This document shows positions 55,888-64,000 of a stretch of 64,000 bases of DNA, piece by piece. This DNA comes from Gemmatimonadota bacterium (GTDB taxonomy: Bacteria; Gemmatimonadota; Gemmatimonadetes; Longimicrobiales; Gaopeijiaceae): positions 1-64,000 of the forward strand of contig JAQBXY010000006.1 in NCBI GenBank assembly GCA_027623325.1. The letters run 5' to 3'. Within the stretch, counting starts at the first letter, position 1, and every line of letters starts with the position of its first letter. The notes under the pieces are model-generated. The model saw only the letters and a program-made list of their open reading frames with translations, was not told the origin of the DNA and ran no database searches. The position numbers and the translations under genes are program-made.

Positions 55888-57045
55888 ATGAATCGAACCG
55901 TTGCAGCTCTTCTGACCGTGGTTTTGCTCGCGGCCGTTCCTCTCGCCGCCCAAGACGTACACCTTGAGGCCGCGCGCCGGGTGTTGTCGGCGACCCCTCT
56001 GATCGATGGCCACAACGATCTGCCCTGGGCGATCCGCGGTAGCGCAGGGGCGCCACACGACGTGGAGGCGGTCGGACACGATCTGCGAACCACCACGCCG
56101 TTTCACACGGATATCGCGCGCCTTCGGGCAGGCATGGTGGGCGGTCAGTTCTGGTCCGTGTACACACCCTTCGAAGCCACGCAGGAAGGGGCCGCGAAGG
56201 TTCAACTCGAGCAGATCGACATCGCGCTCCAGGTCATCGCCAAGTACCCGGAGGCGTTCGAGCTCGCGCTCACGGCTTCGGACGTCGAGACCGCGTTCGG
56301 TCGTGGACGTATTGCTTCGATGCTCGGCATGGAAGGCGGGCACGCGATCGAGAATTCACTCGGTGCCCTACGAGCGTTCTTTTCGATGGGCGTCCGCTAC
56401 ATGACGTTGACGCACAACGGGACGCTCGACTGGGCCGACGCGGCAAACGATGAGGCCCGGCACGGGGGACTGACGGACTTCGGTCGTGAGGTCGTTCGGG
56501 AGATGAACCGCCTGGGTATGCTCGTCGATCTTTCCCACACCTCTCCCGAGACGATGAACGATGCGCTCGACGTGGCCGAGGCCCCGGTCATCTGGTCCCA
56601 TGCCGCCGCTCGCGGGGTCGTGGATCATCCTCGCAACGTGCCCGATCAGGTCCTTCGCAGGCTGCCCGAGAACGGTGGCGTCGTGATGGTCACCTTCGTG
56701 CCCTCGTTCGTTACGGCGAATGAGCCCGCGACCATCGCGGACGTCGCGGACCATGTCGATCATGTGGCCAACCTCGCCGGCATCGATCACGTCGGAATCG
56801 GTTCGGACTTCGATGGCATCGATTCGACGCCGGTCGGTCTCGAGAACGTGTCGACCTTCCCGGCCCTGTTCGCGGAGCTCTCACGCCGCGGCTGGAGCGA
56901 AGAGGAACTTGCGAAACTCGCGGGTGAAAACGTGCTTCGCGCGATGCGGGAAGCGGAAGCGGTGGCGAGACGGCTTCAGCGCGAACGAGCCCCGTCCACG
57001 AGGACCATCGCGGAGCTGGACAGGCCGATTGGAGAACAGTGGTGA
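55888..57045 (+). CDS. exported membrane dipeptidase (peptidase M19) 2
   Basis: This 385-residue protein has a Sec signal (LLAAVPLAAQD) and the full M19 site: PLIDGHNDLPWAI (His and Asp), MLGMEGGHAIEN (bridging Glu), MLVDLSHTSPETM, VIWSHAAARGV and GIGSDFDG. Unlike the M19 gene at 25869, all metal positions are intact. ATG 55888 is chosen for the signal peptide. The DinB gene overlaps its stop. Confidence 0.9.
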   Translation: MNRTVAALLTVVLLAAVPLAAQDVHLEAARRVLSATPLIDGHNDLPWAIRGSAGAPHDVEAVGHDLRTTTPFHTDIARLRAGMVGGQFWSVYTPFEATQEGAAKVQLEQIDIALQVIAKYPEAFELALTASDVETAFGRGRIASMLGMEGGHAIENSLGALRAFFSMGVRYMTLTHNGTLDWADAANDEARHGGLTDFGREVVREMNRLGMLVDLSHTSPETMNDALDVAEAPVIWSHAAARGVVDHPRNVPDQVLRRLPENGGVVMVTFVPSFVTANEPATIADVADHVDHVANLAGIDHVGIGSDFDGIDSTPVGLENVSTFPALFAELSRRGWSEEELAKLAGENVLRAMREAEAVARRLQRERAPSTRTIAELDRPIGEQW

Positions 57046-57572
57046 GTGCACTCCCCCGGCCAGCAGACGATGAATACGTGGAGTACTATCGTCGCTACGT
57101 CGCGATGGTCCCCGATGGTGACATCCTCGAAACGTTGCGTGATCAGTTGGGTGACACTCTCGAGCTGCTCAAGGCTGTGCCGTCCGAGAGAGAGACGTAT
57201 CGGTACGCGGAAGGGAAGTGGAGCCTGCGCGAGGTGATCGGCCATCTGATCGACACCGAGCGCGTCTTCGCATTTCGCGCGCTGACCATGGCCAGGTCGA
57301 AGGACGTTGACCTTCCGGGCATGGATCAAGACGAATGGGTCGCGACGTCGAACGCGGCTGGCCGCTCGCTCGCCGACCTGACCGCGGAGTGGACTGCCCT
57401 GCGTCGCTCGAACGTCCACATGTTCGCCGGTATGGATGCGGCGGCGGGCGCGCGTAGCGGGGTCGCGAGTGGAAACCGGTTCTCCGTGCGCAGCTTCGCC
57501 TGGATCATGGCAGGCCACGAGTTGTGGCATCGACAGCTGATCAAGCGGGACTACCTCGGAGTCGGAGCGTGA
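57042..57572 (+). CDS. DinB-family protein
   Basis: A 176-residue four-helix-bundle protein of the DinB superfamily, with metal histidines in REVIGHLIDTERVFAF and AGHELWHRQLIK. Such proteins bind a divalent metal and often act with small thiols, as in bacillithiol transferases. GTG 57042 overlaps the M19 stop (GTGA); GTG 57039 is an alternative. Its own stop overlaps the next gene's GTG. Confidence 0.88.
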   Translation: MSALPRPADDEYVEYYRRYVAMVPDGDILETLRDQLGDTLELLKAVPSERETYRYAEGKWSLREVIGHLIDTERVFAFRALTMARSKDVDLPGMDQDEWVATSNAAGRSLADLTAEWTALRRSNVHMFAGMDAAAGARSGVASGNRFSVRSFAWIMAGHELWHRQLIKRDYLGVGA

Positions 57573-58171
57573 CCGACGAAAAGATCGGCGCCGACAACGC
57601 CGGACGTGACGACGAGCGGAGCTTGGTGCGTCGGCGCGACCGCGGGAAGGACGACGCCTGGGTCCGCGGGTTCATCCAGGAGGCTCCCTACGGCTTCATG
57701 GCGAGCGTGGATGGGGCGGGCCAACCCCATCTGAACTCGAACATCTTCGTCTACGTCGAGGCTCGTCACTGCATCTATCTGCACACGCATCGGACGGGTC
57801 GCACTCGGGATACGATGGATGCGGGTGACGACGTCGTGTTCAGCGCCGTTGCGATGGGACGCCTCCTGCCGGCGGCCGAGGCGCTCGAGTTCAGCGTCGA
57901 ATACTCGGGGGTCACCGCGTTCGGAAGGGGCCGCGTGGTGGAGGAGACCGATGAGGCGAAGGAAGCGCTGCAGCTGCTGCTCGACAAATACGCTCCCCAC
58001 CTGCGACCGGGTCGCGACTATCGGCCGACGACCGATGACGAGTTGAAGCGGACGGCGGTGTATCGCATCGACATCGAGACGTGGAGCGGAAAGCAGAAAG
58101 AGGTCGCGCCGGACTTCCCGGGCGCATACCGGCTTCCTCCGCTTTCCGTCCCGTTCCCTGGGCCGATCTAG
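57569..58171 (+). CDS. pyridoxamine 5'-phosphate oxidase-like FMN-binding protein
   Basis: A 200-residue split-barrel protein of the Pyridox_ox_2 type: YGFMASVDGAGQPHLNSNIFVY, IYLHTHRTGRTRDTM and the later YRIDIETWSGKQKEV. It probably binds FMN or heme and reduces a flavin-dependent substrate. The GTG start overlaps the DinB stop; both were probably duplicated as one unit with M19 upstream. Physiological role unknown. Confidence 0.85.
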   Translation: MTDEKIGADNAGRDDERSLVRRRDRGKDDAWVRGFIQEAPYGFMASVDGAGQPHLNSNIFVYVEARHCIYLHTHRTGRTRDTMDAGDDVVFSAVAMGRLLPAAEALEFSVEYSGVTAFGRGRVVEETDEAKEALQLLLDKYAPHLRPGRDYRPTTDDELKRTAVYRIDIETWSGKQKEVAPDFPGAYRLPPLSVPFPGPI

Positions 58172-58185
58172 CAGCGTAGCCTTCC

Positions 58186-59577
58186 CTAGGGGATACGGGC
58201 GTGTTTCGCGGCCAATGCCTCGAGACCGGCATCGATGTCGGCGCGACTGATCCACCGGCCCCTGACCATCACTCCCTCGCGATCCGTGAGGTTGGCGAGG
58301 TCGTCGAGTGGGTTCGAGCCGAGCAGGACCAGATCCGCCCGCTGTCCGGGAGCCACCGCTCCAAAGTGATGGTCGATGCCGAGATGCTCACGGACGTAGC
58401 GACCCACGGTGAGCGTTCCGCTTTCGAGGATTTGCTGATTGGTCATGCCGGCGTCGGACATGAAGTCGATTTCGCGGAAGAGTGCGAAGCCCGGCACGTT
58501 GAACATCTGCGGTGAGTCGGTTCCCATGAGAATGCCGGCTCCTGCGTCCGCGAGATCTTTCAAGATTCGGTTGCGCACATCCAGGAACGCCTCAACCACG
58601 TGGGGTGCTCCCCGTGGACCGGGCGCCGCCTGGCGCCTCCAGGCATCGCGCTGAGCGCTCGACACGTACTTCATTTCCGGTTGGCTCAAGAACGGCTCCG
58701 GGTCCGTCACACCGTACAGGTTGGCCCAGAGATACATCGTCGGAATCACGTAAACGTCGTGCTCGAGTGTGAGCTGCACGAGGTCGGCGATCTTTGCCTC
58801 GTCCACACCATTGACCAGTCCATCGAGGCTGATCTCCTGGCCGGTGTTCACCTGTGAAACGACGTCGTCCGAGGCAACGGCCTGCACATACCCGTCGAGG
58901 TGGTCGACGGTGGACATACCGGTCTCAATCGCGTGGACCAAGCCGACGTCGGACGGCACGTGTCCGCCGTAGGTGAGGCCCACTTCTCCCGCCACGGCGA
59001 CCATGTGGTCCCACGTCTCCAGGGAGACTCCGGGGTGGATCTTCTGCAGGTCGTATCCCGCGGCCTTGTGATCTCGAATGAGGCGTTCGGCGTCGGCTGG
59101 GGTCGGTGCGGACGTGCCGTTGATGGAGGGGGCTCCGACATAGAAGGTCGGGCCGAGCAGGCTTCCTGATTCCAACTCGTCCGCGAGCGGGATCTGGTAC
59201 TCCGACCCGAGCATTCCGCGGATGGTCGTTACGCCGTTGGCAATGTAGAGGAAAAGGATGTCCTCCACGGCCTCGCGGGAGGGATTCGCGCCCGAGGGCA
59301 CGTGGGCGTGCATCTCGGCGAGGCCGGGCATCAAATACCGGCCGGCCCCGTCGATGATCGTCGCACCGGTCCCGACCGACACCGCGTTGCTGGAGCCAAC
59401 TTGTGTCACGACCCCGTTCACGACGACGACAGTCTGGTTGGCCACCACGCCGGCCTGGTCCATGGGCAGGAGGTTCACGTTGACGAACGCGATCGTTCCC
59501 GGTTCGGCCTGGGCCTGCGCACATCCCGCGGACGCGACCAGGGCGGCGGCTAGGATGAGGAAACGATTCACGTTCAT
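58186..59577 (-). CDS. imidazolonepropionase-like amidohydrolase lipoprotein
   Basis: A 463-residue protein with lipobox ASAGC and a metal-dependent TIM barrel: YLMPGLAEMHAHVPSG (first His pair), YGGHVPSD, STVDHLDGY and GILMGTDSPQMFN (Asp). Flanking beta-sandwich halves fit COG1228-type amidohydrolases, often dipeptidases or prolidases of secreted Xaa-Pro type. Its start overlaps the stop of the SpoIIAA-like gene (ATGA). Confidence 0.87.
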   Translation of the reverse strand: MNVNRFLILAAALVASAGCAQAQAEPGTIAFVNVNLLPMDQAGVVANQTVVVVNGVVTQVGSSNAVSVGTGATIIDGAGRYLMPGLAEMHAHVPSGANPSREAVEDILFLYIANGVTTIRGMLGSEYQIPLADELESGSLLGPTFYVGAPSINGTSAPTPADAERLIRDHKAAGYDLQKIHPGVSLETWDHMVAVAGEVGLTYGGHVPSDVGLVHAIETGMSTVDHLDGYVQAVASDDVVSQVNTGQEISLDGLVNGVDEAKIADLVQLTLEHDVYVIPTMYLWANLYGVTDPEPFLSQPEMKYVSSAQRDAWRRQAAPGPRGAPHVVEAFLDVRNRILKDLADAGAGILMGTDSPQMFNVPGFALFREIDFMSDAGMTNQQILESGTLTVGRYVREHLGIDHHFGAVAPGQRADLVLLGSNPLDDLANLTDREGVMVRGRWISRADIDAGLEALAAKHARIP

Positions 59578-59948
59578 GGCCCGAATCCGCCCGCGAGCCA
59601 CGCGCGTGCATCCGCGTGGGACTGGCATGCCTTCACTCCGACGCCGGCTTCGCGTCCGAAGTCACCATCATCAGCAAAGAGGCTATGCACTTCGGCGGAC
59701 GCGACGACTCCGATCCCCGTTACCCGATCTCGGTACGCTCCGAAGATCGCTCCGCTTGCCTGAAGTTCTTCTTGCGTCTTGAGCGAGAGGCCCGCGGCTC
59801 CGCTCATGTCGAGGAGCACCGGAACGGAGGGTGGAGTCTCCTTGGCCTCAAACGCAGCGAACGCGACGCGTCGGAGCTCGTTGGGGGTGTAGTCCCCGTC
59901 CACTGTGAGGACGAGCACGCCGTCCTTAACTCGAGTGAACACAGGCAT
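59574..59948 (-). CDS. SpoIIAA/STAS-like small protein
   Basis: A 124-residue cytoplasmic protein starting MPVFTRVKDGVLVLTVDGDY, with alternating strands and helices like the SpoIIAA-like (PF11964-type) fold, and a conserved VPVLLDMSGAAGLS segment near 46-59. A GGGAG box precedes the ATG at 59948; the longer open frame to 60281 is discarded. It may act as a small ligand or phospho-switch domain but no partner is encoded beside it. Confidence 0.65.
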   Translation of the reverse strand: MPVFTRVKDGVLVLTVDGDYTPNELRRVAFAAFEAKETPPSVPVLLDMSGAAGLSLKTQEELQASGAIFGAYRDRVTGIGVVASAEVHSLFADDGDFGREAGVGVKACQSHADARAWLAGGFGP

Positions 59949-60174
59949 CTTCGGTCTCCCTGAGTGATCGATTCGAATCGCGTTACTGACCCGGACAGGT
60001 GCGAGGCGACTCGCGACGCCCGGTTGGGGCGGTACTGCCGTGGGGGAAGCCGGAAGATGATCGGCTGATTTGGGGCAGGCAAGGAAGGCCTCGCGCAGGG
60101 TCCCTCTCGCCGCGCTCGTGGAGTACATTGTGTCTTCTGATGCGGCTCCACGACCACCATGCCTGGTAGGACCC

Positions 60175-61389
60175 ATGTCCGAGTCAGTCGGGAAGAAGGA
60201 ACTCACTGGAATCGCTGGTTCCGTGCAGGCGCTCTTTTCGAGCGCCGCGCCCGTGGCGGTACCCTCAGAGGAGGCGAGCACCCCGACGGCGGTGGAGCCG
60301 ACGGTTGTCGAAGTCCCGGCCTTCGAAGTCCCTCCCTCCGAACCCGAGGTCTCCGAAGCTCCGGTGGTGACCCCTCAGGAGGATCATGTGTCTCCTTCAG
60401 TCGGGGTACCGCCGGTGCCCAACGATGAGGAGCGGGGACCCCTCGACTTGGCCGTCGACGCGTACTTAGCCGGAGAGCTCGATGCCGTCGGGGCGATCAG
60501 GGCGCTGGCGGATTCATTTCTCGCCCAAAAGGCAGTCGATCCGATCGCGAAGGCCGTGGGTCGGCTGGCGGCAGCAGCCGGGATTCCACGTGATGAGTCG
60601 GTGTATGCTGTCGCCGAGTCGATCATGTCTCCTCCCGTGCTCGGTCGCCTCGCGCGTCGAATGGGATCCGAGCGCGACGAGACTCGCCGGAAGGAGAATT
60701 TTCTCGCGTGCCGCGTGATCGGCGAGAAGATGGCGGTAGCCATCCGAAATGACCTTGCAGACTCAACGGACCGCCTGGCTCGCCGCATTCATTACGACGC
60801 CCTCATCGGCATGGGGGATGCGAGCCGCTACGTGATCGAGGGGATGGTCGCGGACGAGAACCGCTTTCTCGTTCGTAACGGCGTCGCGATCCTCGGGGAG
60901 ATCGGTGGAGACCGCGCCGTCGAACTGGTCACCTCTGCGCTCGCCAACCCTGACGCCCGGGTTCGGCGCGAGGCGCTGCTCGCCCTCGCGAAGTTGGGGG
61001 ACGAGGAGTCGGGGCAGCTGGTGGTCGGCTTTCTGGACGACCCCTCGGACGAAGTGAAGCTCGCCGCCGCCGTCGCCTCAGGCGAACTGAAAGTGGAGCG
61101 CTCGCTCAAGGCGTTGATTGCGATGCTGGATGGCTCCAAAGATCCGGATACAAGCCTTCCCCTGATTCGGGCGCTCGGTCAAATCGGGGACCCCGGCGCG
61201 GTCGTTTCGATCGAGAAACATGCGGTACGTTCGTTCTTCTCGAAGCCGCGCATCGACGTGCGGATTGCCGCGTATCGCGCGCTCAACCTCATCGGTACCC
61301 CGCATGCTCGCCGCCTGCTGAATCAAGCGGTCAGTGACAAGGACCCCGAGGTCAAGGATGCGGTCAAGAGCATGCTGAACATGCGTTAG
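60175..61389 (+). CDS. HEAT-repeat protein
   Basis: 404 residues: an acidic Pro/Val/Glu-rich N-terminal region (about 20-90), a helical middle, and HEAT/PBS-lyase-type repeats in the last 200 residues (RNGVAILGEIGGDRAVELVTSAL, then RREALLALAKLGDEESGQLV). These form scaffolds for protein-protein contacts. No signal peptide. It sits alone between divergent units. Confidence 0.75.
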   Translation: MSESVGKKELTGIAGSVQALFSSAAPVAVPSEEASTPTAVEPTVVEVPAFEVPPSEPEVSEAPVVTPQEDHVSPSVGVPPVPNDEERGPLDLAVDAYLAGELDAVGAIRALADSFLAQKAVDPIAKAVGRLAAAAGIPRDESVYAVAESIMSPPVLGRLARRMGSERDETRRKENFLACRVIGEKMAVAIRNDLADSTDRLARRIHYDALIGMGDASRYVIEGMVADENRFLVRNGVAILGEIGGDRAVELVTSALANPDARVRREALLALAKLGDEESGQLVVGFLDDPSDEVKLAAAVASGELKVERSLKALIAMLDGSKDPDTSLPLIRALGQIGDPGAVVSIEKHAVRSFFSKPRIDVRIAAYRALNLIGTPHARRLLNQAVSDKDPEVKDAVKSMLNMR

Positions 61390-61404
61390 TTCCCTGGCCC
61401 GTCG

Positions 61405-62514
61405 TTACACGACTCCGAGCAAGCCCGACATCCCTCGGGCCAGTCGAGGGACCTCGCTGAGCGTTCGTGCGAACGGGAAGGGGTCCTGGCCGGAGTGTCC
61501 GAAGAGTCGTGTAATCGTGAGTTGGGTGCGTGTGGACCGGGGCATCGCAGAGTGAAGCCGATACCCTTCGGTGAACGGCATCAAACGATCGGTTCGACCG
61601 TGAAGAATGTGGACCGGTCGATCGACTGCACCGAGCGCTTCACGCGGGTCGATCATCGGATCGATTCGACGCCCCGCCTCGGAGAGGCCTTCCGCCACCG
61701 AGGGCGCGTCGGCTCCGACCTTCGTGCCGTTGGACCGGGTGGTCGACAGCGGGGCGAAGAGGTCGAAGAGGGTGCGGCGCGACTCCGCGACGCCTTCACG
61801 TAGCTTCACGATGATCACATCGTGGATGGCATGCCACGATGGGGAACCAGAGTTTCCCGCCTGGACCGCCAACTCTCGAAGTGCCGACGCGACGTCGCCT
61901 GCGTCCTCGTGGTCCGGAATCGCGGTGAGGTAGTTCGCGGCGGCGATCCAGCGTGCATAGGGGTCAGGCTCGAGCACGTGCTCCTCACCACGCCACGAGT
62001 GTCGCCCGGTCATCATGAAGCGAAACATGCTCTCGAGGTGGCAGTATCCACCGAAGCCTGCCGTCCCCGCGATGTCGTCCCGCAGGGTGGGGTCGCCCGA
62101 CGACGCGATCGCATGGGGCGCGCCGAACGAGAATCCGATCACGCCGACGCGCTCGTCGCGCGCGGCGCCCGAGGAACGCAGGCCGGCGATCGCGGCCTTG
62201 ATCGTGGGGGCGGAGAGGTGAGGTGCCAAGTCGAGGGCTCGCCATTCCGGTACCTCGGGCACGATCGTCACCGTACCCGTCGCCGCGACGGACCGGGTAA
62301 AGCGCACGAGTTGATCGTGCGCTCGTCCCTGTCGGGTGATGCCGTGCATGACGATCCAGGCCGGGAGTGGCCCGGAGGATTTCCGCGGCCGGACGAGCGT
62401 CGCAGGTACGGTGGTGCCGTCCCGATCGAGGAGGATCTCATCCTGCACCACCTCCGCGCTTTCGGAGAGCCACGCCCGCGCGTACCGAAGTGTGCGAAGG
62501 GTTACGAGGGTCAT
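61405..62514 (-). CDS. alpha/beta hydrolase 2 (paralogue of hydrolase 1)
   Basis: A 369-residue hydrolase with GFSFGAPHAIA, GRTDRLMPFTEG and LFGHSGQDP as nucleophile, acid and histidine loops. It is closely related to the protein at 32657-33757 (same AGTAGFGGYC and DPYARWIAAANYL regions). ATG 62514 is used because it aligns with the start of homology; the longer frame is not supported. Confidence 0.85.
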   Translation of the reverse strand: MTLVTLRTLRYARAWLSESAEVVQDEILLDRDGTTVPATLVRPRKSSGPLPAWIVMHGITRQGRAHDQLVRFTRSVAATGTVTIVPEVPEWRALDLAPHLSAPTIKAAIAGLRSSGAARDERVGVIGFSFGAPHAIASSGDPTLRDDIAGTAGFGGYCHLESMFRFMMTGRHSWRGEEHVLEPDPYARWIAAANYLTAIPDHEDAGDVASALRELAVQAGNSGSPSWHAIHDVIIVKLREGVAESRRTLFDLFAPLSTTRSNGTKVGADAPSVAEGLSEAGRRIDPMIDPREALGAVDRPVHILHGRTDRLMPFTEGYRLHSAMPRSTRTQLTITRLFGHSGQDPFPFARTLSEVPRLARGMSGLLGVV

Positions 62515-62653
62515 GCGGAAAGCTAGTGAAGCTGGGTCGACCAGTGCATGGTCCAATTGACGTAGGCGTAGGGTGCTCGGAGCACATCCTTGCCGGACGA
62601 GGCGGGGTCGGGCATGATCCGGCTGCATCCACGCCCTTTCCAGGAGAACCACC

Positions 62654-63100
62654 GTGAAGCGTCTCGCACTTGTCCTCGGCCTGGTCGCGCTGAGCGCACA
62701 TCCGGTCGTCGCGCAGGATCAGACGCGCATCGTACATCAGCCCTCGACGCGATCGCCCCTCAGCGCGGCGGTCCAGGTCGGCGACGTGTACTGGCTCTCT
62801 GGCAAGCTCGGGGCGACTGCCGAGACTCGCGCCATGACCGAAGGGCGCGTCGCGGCCGAGACGCACAACATCATGCGGTCGTTCGGTGCTCTGCTCGAGG
62901 AGCTTGGTTTGGACTTCCAGGACGTCGTAAGAGGCACGGTCTACCTTGCGGACATCGATACCTTCGCAGAAATGAACCAGGTGTACGCCGAGTACTTCGA
63001 GAGCGGCGCCGCCCCCTCGCGGGTCACCGTTGCCGTCGCCGGGCTCGTCGGTGGAGGTGCGATCGAGATCGCGTTCGAGGCGGTGAGAACCGGAGGGTGA
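62654..63100 (+). CDS. exported RidA (YjgF/YER057c/UK114) family protein
   Basis: A 148-residue protein with a signal peptide (SAHPVVAQ) and a RidA fold: VGDVYWLSGKLGA, VVRGTVYLADIDTFAEMN and APSRVTVAVAGLVGGGAIEIAFEAV. The Arg in APSRV corresponds to the imine-binding Arg of RidA. Cytosolic RidA removes reactive enamines made by PLP enzymes, so an exported member is puzzling, although exported RidA genes occur in related bacteria. The PLP aminotransferase downstream is a natural partner. Confidence 0.8.
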   Translation: MKRLALVLGLVALSAHPVVAQDQTRIVHQPSTRSPLSAAVQVGDVYWLSGKLGATAETRAMTEGRVAAETHNIMRSFGALLEELGLDFQDVVRGTVYLADIDTFAEMNQVYAEYFESGAAPSRVTVAVAGLVGGGAIEIAFEAVRTGG

Positions 63101-63125
63101 CCGCCTAGGGAAGCGGGGCCGTCAT

Positions 63126-64000
63126 ATGACCATGGATCGTCGGGGTTTCCTGAGCGTCGTCGGTGGCGCGTCCTTGGCTTGGCCCCGGTCGATCGAGGCG
63201 CTTGCGCGCGAATTGCAGGAAGGCGGGGCCCAGGACGACGAAGCGTTCTGGTCGCTGGTCCGCCAGCAATTCCTCGTTCCAGCGGATCGGATCTACCTCA
63301 ACAACGGAACGCTCGGCCCTTCACCCAGGATTGTGGTCGACGCGGTCGCCGAACATGTCAGACGGGTGGCGCAGACCTACCCGCCCGGTGTGGCCTGGAT
63401 GGACCTCAAGGCCGCGGCTGCCCACCTGCTCGGCGGAGATCCGGCGGGATTCGTTTTCCCACGGAACACGACGGAGGCGATGAACTTCGTCGCCAATGGA
63501 ATCGAGATCAGTCCGGGGGATGATGTCGTTTCGACGGACCACGAGCACATCGGTGGGCTCGAACCATGGAGACTGATCACGAGCCGCCGTGGCGCGTCGC
63601 TAACGATTGCGTCCCTCCCCGTCCCGGCCAGAAGCAGCGATGAGCTTGCGGACGCGGTTTGGGCCACCGTGACGCCCGCGACCCGCGTTCTGTGTGTCTC
63701 CCACATGACCTTTACGACCGGGACCGTTCTTCCGGTTCGGGAGCTGGCGGACCGCTGCCGCGAACGGGGCGTGATCTTCGTCGTCGACGGCGCGCACCCG
63801 CCGGGAATGCTGTCGATGGACGTGGGCGCGCTCGGCGCCGATTTCTATGCCACGTCACCCCATAAGTGGCTGCTCGCGGCCCAAGGGACAGGGCTTCTCT
63901 ATCTCGATGAGTCGTGGTGGGAGAGGCTTTGGCCCACGCTCGCGTCGGGGGGATGGGACGACCTTTCCTTGGGAGCCCACCGTTTCAACCATCTCGGCAC
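63126..64000 (+). CDS. class V aminotransferase (NifS/isopenicillin-epimerase-like), Tat-exported, partial
   Basis: The frame is open to the window edge. It starts MTMDRRGFLSVVGGASLAWP, a twin-arginine-like signal, then gives a fold-type I PLP enzyme: IYLNNGTLGPSP, HEHIGGLEPWR, ATRVLCVSHMTFTTGTVLP, VVDGAHPPGML and the PLP lysine in SPHKWLLAAQGTG. Relatives are cysteine desulfurases and isopenicillin N epimerases. Starts at 63126 and 63132 are both possible. It follows the exported RidA gene by 25 bases, and both would be periplasmic, so a linked imine-forming and imine-removing pair is plausible. C-terminal part outside the window. Confidence 0.8.
   Translation, partial: MTMDRRGFLSVVGGASLAWPRSIEALARELQEGGAQDDEAFWSLVRQQFLVPADRIYLNNGTLGPSPRIVVDAVAEHVRRVAQTYPPGVAWMDLKAAAAHLLGGDPAGFVFPRNTTEAMNFVANGIEISPGDDVVSTDHEHIGGLEPWRLITSRRGASLTIASLPVPARSSDELADAVWATVTPATRVLCVSHMTFTTGTVLPVRELADRCRERGVIFVVDGAHPPGMLSMDVGALGADFYATSPHKWLLAAQGTGLLYLDESWWERLWPTLASGGWDDLSLGAHRFNHLG

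Overview
The window is high-GC, gene-dense bacterial DNA. It has no rRNA, tRNA or CRISPR array that I could recognise. The most likely source is a free-living, probably marine, member of Gemmatimonadota or a related lineage. That is inference from gene style: a PadR regulator coupled to a two-FtsX 'ADOP' permease, many exported or lipoprotein amidohydrolases and peptidases (M19, M24, M28, DUF885, D-aminoacylase), exported DUF1028 and creatininase-like proteins, PD40/NHL lipoproteins, and Tat-exported oxidoreductases. Acidobacteriota is the main alternative.

Layout. 1-638: remains of an IS5-type transposase gene. 839-4496: HD phosphohydrolase, PD40 lipoprotein (frameshifted near its end) and a UPF0149/SEC-C protein. 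4798-7828: PadR plus ADOP permease. 7876-14938: the most interesting block. A MerR/B12-binding regulator of the CarH/LitR photoreceptor type is transcribed away from an overlapping operon of acyl-CoA desaturase, COG2907 flavoprotein, DUF1365, two different CFA-type methyltransferases and a SRPBCC protein, with a DUF1295 reductase gene just beyond on the other strand. This looks like a light/B12-controlled membrane fatty-acid modification system. 15058-19461: DUF1295, ADOP remnants on both sides of an M28 peptidase, and a CbiX-like lipoprotein behind a Fur-like palindromic region. 19528-25405: Tat-exported IorA/IorB molybdenum hydroxylase, D-aminoacylase and a beta-lactamase-fold hydrolase.

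25513-38651: a small gene interrupted by an amber codon, M19 dipeptidase, DeaD helicase, DUF1028, two of the three exported creatininase-like proteins, a DapD remnant, an alpha/beta hydrolase, MscL, the third creatininase-like protein, IF-1, a damaged 4Fe-4S membrane protein, MATE and DUF2239. 38684-47847: DUF885 lipoprotein with a striking ACCCGGGT operator set, amidohydrolase, CoA transferase, an FGE-fold protein coupled to an NqrB/RnfD-like membrane protein, and an NHL lipoprotein with a periplasmic partner. 47880-52214: a hybrid histidine kinase and a collagen-like gene joined head-to-head, both without their 5' ends. 52311-64000: lipocalin-like protein, M24 peptidase, LeuB-type dehydrogenase, M19, DinB, PNPOx-like, amidohydrolase, SpoIIAA-like, HEAT-repeat protein, a second alpha/beta hydrolase, exported RidA, and a class V aminotransferase running off the end.

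Two themes recur. One is a heavy investment in exported hydrolases for peptides and amides. The other is an unusual number of gene remnants lying between intact genes (transposase, membrane-fusion protein, fasciclin, outer-membrane barrel, ADOP twice, DapD, small membrane proteins), which suggests active gene loss or, in places, assembly joins.
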